DNA of 8,808 bases, taken from an uncultured Rhodospirillaceae bacterium (lineage in GTDB: Bacteria > Pseudomonadota > Alphaproteobacteria > CAAGCB01 > CAG-977). Shown here piece after piece: positions 6,069-8,808 of the stretch. Each line of letters starts with the position of its first letter. Position 1 is the first letter of the stretch. Below the pieces are notes generated by a model. It searched no databases. It was given only the letters and a program-made list of their open reading frames with translations, and was not told where the DNA came from. Made by a program: the position numbers and the translations under genes. Where the stretch lies: contig USCC01000088.1 in assembly GCA_900553035.1 (NCBI GenBank), positions 1 to 8,808 of the forward strand. Direction: 5' to 3'.

Positions 6069-6644
6069 ATGAAAGTGGTTGCTTTTAACGCCAGTCCGCG
6101 CAAAGACGGGAATACGGCGTCAATGATCTGGACTGTTTTCCGGGAGCTGGCTCAGGAAGACATTGAAGTCGAAATGGTTCAGCTGGCGGGACAGTTCATT
6201 TTTCCCTGCCGGGCGTGCGGCGGATGTTTCAAATCGGACAACAAACGCTGCGTGATTGAAGAGGACATTATCAATTCATGCGTTGATAAAATGATTGAGG
6301 CCGACGGAATCATCCTGGCTTCTCCGGTTTATTTCGGGGACGTGACGGGTCAGATGAAAATGCTGATTGACCGGGCGGGCATGGTGTCGGGCGCGAACGC
6401 TCCGTTGTTCCGGCGCAAGCTTGGCGCGGGCATTATTGTGGCTCGCCGAGCCGGGGCGATGCATGCTTTCCATACACTCAACAGCTTTTTCCTGCTGCGT
6501 GAAATGATTGTACCTGGCTCGAATTACTGGAACATTGGTTACGGACGCCAGATCGGCGAAGTCACGGCAGACGAGGAAGCCATGAAAGCCATGGAAGTTC
6601 TGGGGCGGAATATGGCGTGGCTGTTGAAAAAGGTACACGGATGA
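6069..6644 (+). CDS. Flavodoxin-fold NAD(P)H oxidoreductase, iron-sulfur flavoprotein-like
   Basis: A 191-residue soluble FMN-binding protein of the NADPH-dependent FMN reductase/flavodoxin family. The phosphate-binding loop SPRKDGNT (9-16) and the flavin-side motif SPVYFGDVTGQMKMLIDR (85-102) are both intact. Between them are Cys47, Cys50, Cys53 and Cys61 (CxxCxxC then seven residues then C). This is the compact Cys motif that holds a 4Fe-4S cluster in the iron-sulfur flavoprotein (Isf) group, so an electron-transfer role is likely. Many flavin reductases keep only part of this motif, so cluster binding is probable but not certain. Cys71 is additional. The start ATG 6069 has GGGAG (6058-6062) six bases upstream. 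It is 27 bases ahead of the second small acidic gene and probably cotranscribed with it. No promoter can fit between the hairpin and the ribosome site. Confidence 0.9.
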   Translation: MKVVAFNASPRKDGNTASMIWTVFRELAQEDIEVEMVQLAGQFIFPCRACGGCFKSDNKRCVIEEDIINSCVDKMIEADGIILASPVYFGDVTGQMKMLIDRAGMVSGANAPLFRRKLGAGIIVARRAGAMHAFHTLNSFFLLREMIVPGSNYWNIGYGRQIGEVTADEEAMKAMEVLGRNMAWLLKKVHG

Positions 6645-6671
6645 CCGATGTGCAAAGGAAAGGAACGCGCT

Positions 6672-7010
6672 GTGCTTGTGAATGAATTTCCGTCACCGAC
6701 ATTTGCCGTGAATGAACAGGGCCGGGTAAGCATTTTCCTGCCCGCGATGCAGCATGAGCCTGACAATCCGGTTCTTTCCCGCCAGGAACCGGGTGTTCTT
6801 TTCTTTCAACGCACGCCGGAAGAGGGATGTTTTCTGACCTGTTTGTCGGAACAGTCCATGGAGGACATCCGCAAGGTTGACATGTGTCTGATCATTGAAA
6901 TGGATATGGAAAAAATTGCGGAAATGGCTCAAAGCGAAGATCCGGATCTGGAAAGCGCGTTTTACAGAATTTATGAAGCCCGTGTGGAGCAGGCGTCTTT
7001 TGATATTTAG
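6672..7010 (+). CDS. Small acidic protein, cassette 2 (paralogue of 4550-4891)
   Basis: A 112-residue paralogue of the cassette 1 small protein, collinear with it from residue 1 to about 106 with no gap. PDLESAF falls at 91-97 in both, and Cys53 and Cys72 are shared; Cys57 is extra. It is equally acidic (22 Asp/Glu against 8 Lys/Arg). The start is GTG 6672: AAGGAAAGGA (6655-6664) lies seven bases upstream and the residue matches the paralogue start exactly. An in-frame ATG at 6648 would add eight residues absent from the paralogue and has no ribosome site. The gene follows the flavoprotein gene by 27 bases. Function unknown; a partner of the basic protein encoded next is inferred. Confidence 0.83.
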   Translation: MLVNEFPSPTFAVNEQGRVSIFLPAMQHEPDNPVLSRQEPGVLFFQRTPEEGCFLTCLSEQSMEDIRKVDMCLIIEMDMEKIAEMAQSEDPDLESAFYRIYEARVEQASFDI

Positions 7011-7019
7011 AAGAAAATA

Positions 7020-7048
7020 TTGACGTTTTGTCTATTTTCTGGTACATT
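7020..7048 (+). promoter_or_regulatory. Sigma70-like promoter of the cassette 2 large gene
   Basis: TTGACG (7020-7025) and TACATT (7043-7048) are exactly 17 bases apart, in the AT-rich 75-base gap between the two cassette 2 genes. This predicts a leader of about 30 bases. The large gene can therefore be expressed separately from the small acidic gene. Confidence 0.6.
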
Positions 7049-7085
7049 TTCTGAATTGAGACATTTTCTTTGAGGAGAAAGAGCA

Positions 7086-7649
7086 ATGGTTAATCCCGGA
7101 GTTTTCCTTTTGATGGGCAGCCGCGGCGGTTTAGGGGGCGGCGGCAGTCTGCTGTCCGGGCCGCATGAAGGGCGGTGGAATCGTGATGATGGATGGTCGA
7201 ACCGCCGGGCTCTGCTGTCGGCTTATCTGAATGGCGACGTGCGCATTGATGCGAACGGCCGGGAATCCGGTTCCGAACGCTTCGGCGGGCTGGGCGGTCC
7301 GGGATATGTTTGCAGTGATGATGTTGAAGAACGCCGTGAAAAGGCTGTGAAAAAGGTCAACATGGTGACTCCTCCGACATTTCTGGAAAAACTGGCGACC
7401 CTTCCGGAACGGACGCCTTTGGCTGTTGATCTGACGACTTTGGGTGTTTCTTATATGGCGACCTCGCTGATTGCGGAGGTCGCTAAGGCGCGAGTCGTCC
7501 GAATGGAACGCGAGAAAGGGCTGAGCCGGCAGGAAGCCTATGAAGCCGCCAGGAACCGGGTGAACGAAATCAGCGAACAGCGTGTTTTCAGAAAAGACGT
7601 TAAAAAGCTTGATGCCCTGTTGAAGAAAATGAAGAAAAACGACCGGTAG
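7086..7649 (+). CDS. Basic single-domain AYLxG/NMVxPP protein, cassette 2
   Basis: A 187-residue protein of unrecognised family. It corresponds to the first half of the 365-residue cassette 1 protein: MxN and RGGxG near the start, LLSAYLNG (43-50), VNMVTPP followed by TFLEK (91-102), TTLG with a hydrophobic helix (117-133) and FRKDVKKL (168-175) near the C-terminus. The N-terminal 30 residues are very Gly-rich. Net charge is positive (33 Lys/Arg, 25 Asp/Glu). No signal peptide is evident. AGGAG (7073-7077) lies eight bases before ATG 7086, and a promoter lies at 7020-7048. A strong terminator follows. It may be the ancestral single-domain form or a copy that lost a domain; the sequence alone does not tell. 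Confidence 0.83.
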   Translation: MVNPGVFLLMGSRGGLGGGGSLLSGPHEGRWNRDDGWSNRRALLSAYLNGDVRIDANGRESGSERFGGLGGPGYVCSDDVEERREKAVKKVNMVTPPTFLEKLATLPERTPLAVDLTTLGVSYMATSLIAEVAKARVVRMEREKGLSRQEAYEAARNRVNEISEQRVFRKDVKKLDALLKKMKKNDR

Positions 7650-7670
7650 GAAATCTTTTCAGGAACGATC

Positions 7671-7697
7671 AAAGGGCGGGAATTCTCCCGCCCTTTT
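7671..7697 (+). terminator. Rho-independent terminator after cassette 2
   Basis: AAAGGGCGGGA (7671-7681) pairs with TCCCGCCCTTT (7686-7696) around a 4-base loop (ATTC), followed by T. It lies between convergent genes and may serve both, though the T run is better on the plus strand. Confidence 0.88.
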
Positions 7698-7711
7698 CCG
7701 TTGATGTTACG

Positions 7712-8808
7712 TTACCTCATAGACATAAGATCATCCGTCATCATCTCGAAGTGTTGAGGCCGGCCGCCACCGCCGCCACCGCCGCCACCGCCACCGGAGG
7801 AGGTGCTTCTCACACACCGGCCGCACATGGGACCATCTACGCAGGACAGACCCGGTTCATACCTGTATCCTGTCCCACAGCTTGAAGCCGAGATTTCGCT
7901 GTATCCCGGTTTACATCTGCAGTCCAATTTGCAGGTTCCACCGACCTTGATATAACCGGAGTTGCAGTAGCACGAACCGCCGGAACAATAACTGTTGGCT
8001 CCGCAGGAAACGCCCGCACACGGATCCTTGGTGACACAGGCATTGTTCTTGCATTCCTTGCCCGAACCGCACTCCGAATTGGACGTACAGCATCCGGATT
8101 TCTTCACACAGGCATGATTGCTGACGGTCTCACAGGTTCCGCACGACACGGCCACACACTTGTTGCCGGAGCATTTCTGTGAAGCCGAACACGCGCTGTC
8201 ACTTGTACAACACCCCGATACCGCAACACACGTATGATTGCTGGCCGTCTGACACGTGCCGCACGACACGGCCACGCACTTGTTGCCGGAGCATTTCTGC
8301 GAAGACGAACACGCACTGTCCGAACCGCACCAGCCCGGTATCGCCACACAGGAACCGTTTGAACACTGCTTCCCGGCTCCGCACGACACACCCGCACACG
8401 GATCGGCCGGAGCCGTATAGCACGTTGAGCCATTCCACGTTCCCGACGAACAGTAACATGACCCGCCCGAGCAGTACCGCCCGCCCGTACACGTCACGCC
8501 GGCACACGGATCAACATAATCCTTCACACAGCTTCCGCCGCTCATCGAGTATCCGGAATTACAATAACACGACCCGCCCGAACAGTAAGAATTGGCTCCG
8601 CAAGACACGTCAGCACACGGATCCACCTGATCTTTCACACAGCTTCCGCCGCTCATGGAATATCCGGAATTACAATAGCACGAGCCGCCCGAACAATAAG
8701 AGTTCGCACCGCAGGATACGCCGGCGCACGGATCATTTTCGACACACTTTGAACCGCTCCATGAATAGCCGCTGTAACACGAACAGCTTCCGCCGGAACA
8801 GTATCCGC
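7712..8808 (-). CDS. Cys-rich repeat protein, 5' end beyond the window (partial)
   Basis: About 364 residues of a Cys-rich, probably secreted or surface protein. The frame is open to the right edge, so the real start and any signal peptide are not visible; the ATG at 8656 is inside a repeat and is not the start. Type 1 units (about 37 residues, DPCAGVSCGANSYCSGGSC then CNSGY and GGSC) begin at 8734, 8623, 8512, 8404 and 8026. They resemble EGF-like modules in Cys spacing. Type 2 units (40 residues, with SACSSSQKCSGNKC and SCGTC) begin at 8329, 8209 and, shortened, 8089. After the last type 1 unit come a distinct Cys-rich segment (CKPGY, CGTGYRY, MCGRC), an 11-Gly tract and a 16-residue tail, RPQHFEMMTDDLMSMR. 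The Cys are probably disulfide-bonded outside the cytoplasm. Binding partners and function are unknown. Confidence 0.85.
   Translation of the reverse strand, partial: GYCSGGSCSCYSGYSWSGSKCVENDPCAGVSCGANSYCSGGSCYCNSGYSMSGGSCVKDQVDPCADVSCGANSYCSGGSCYCNSGYSMSGGSCVKDYVDPCAGVTCTGGRYCSGGSCYCSSGTWNGSTCYTAPADPCAGVSCGAGKQCSNGSCVAIPGWCGSDSACSSSQKCSGNKCVAVSCGTCQTASNHTCVAVSGCCTSDSACSASQKCSGNKCVAVSCGTCETVSNHACVKKSGCCTSNSECGSGKECKNNACVTKDPCAGVSCGANSYCSGGSCYCNSGYIKVGGTCKLDCRCKPGYSEISASSCGTGYRYEPGLSCVDGPMCGRCVRSTSSGGGGGGGGGGGRPQHFEMMTDDLMSMR
7763..7795 (-). repeat. Poly-Gly tract of 11 GGY codons
   Basis: Eleven consecutive Gly codons, mixing GGC and GGT, join the Cys-rich body to the short C-terminal tail. 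As a GC-rich low-complexity tract it may vary in length between strains, but the codon mixture reduces slippage. Confidence 0.85.
8027..8329 (-). repeat. Type 2 tandem repeat, 120-base period
   Basis: Two full 40-codon units (starting 8329 and 8209) and one shortened unit of 21 codons (starting 8089). Stretches around 8160-8180 and 8280-8300 are identical at exactly 120 bases apart. Confidence 0.85.
8405..8734 (-). repeat. Type 1 tandem repeat, 111/111/108-base period
   Basis: Consecutive units begin with Asp of DPC at 8734, 8623 and 8512, and another begins at 8404. The spacings of 111, 111 and 108 bases equal 37, 37 and 36 codons. One isolated unit of the same type recurs at 8026 beyond the type 2 block, and a partial unit runs off the right edge. 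Confidence 0.85.

Noticed and set aside
8027..8808. Regular repeats that might be taken for a CRISPR array
   Set aside because: The period is 108-120 bases, units are whole codons, differences are mostly synonymous and the frame is open throughout, so these are protein repeats.

Overview
This window reads as chromosomal DNA of a Gram-negative bacterium. The evidence is two lipobox-bearing lipoproteins, one with an OmpA peptidoglycan-binding domain, together with sigma70-like promoters and Shine-Dalgarno sites. The orphan NifU-like/GGGtGRT pair is typical of anaerobes, and the large Cys-rich repeat protein and mixed GC use would fit an uncultured gut alphaproteobacterium. That lineage call is inference; nothing in the window (no rRNA or tRNA) fixes it.

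Layout. Positions 139-1606 (minus strand) hold a probable two-gene operon of lipoproteins: an OmpA-family protein, then an alpha/beta hydrolase. Positions 1814-3578 (minus strand) hold a tightly coupled operon, a NifU-type Fe-S scaffold followed by a GGGtGRT-family protein, closed by a clear hairpin terminator. A divergent gene at 3761-4219 encodes a small, probably exported protein. It is followed by an unusual GC-rich, structured stretch (4220-4450) that stays stop-free in frame with that gene.

The most interesting part is 4489-7697 (plus strand). A two-gene cassette of unrecognised families is present twice. Each copy has a small acidic protein (113 and 112 aa, aligning without gaps) followed by a basic protein carrying 'AYLxG' and 'NMVxPP' motifs. 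In the first copy the second protein is itself an internal duplication, so the window contains three copies of this uncharacterised domain. Between the cassettes sits a flavoprotein with a compact four-Cys motif like that of iron-sulfur flavoproteins. A strong hairpin lies directly against its ribosome binding site. The acidic/basic pairing suggests that the two products bind each other; that is inference.

Positions 7712-8808 (minus strand) hold the C-terminal part of a Cys-rich protein built from two kinds of tandem repeat (about 37 and 40 residues), then an 11-Gly tract and a short charged tail. Its start lies beyond the right edge. Two start codons were set from sequence evidence: the GGGtGRT gene at ATG 2861 and the second small acidic gene at GTG 6672.
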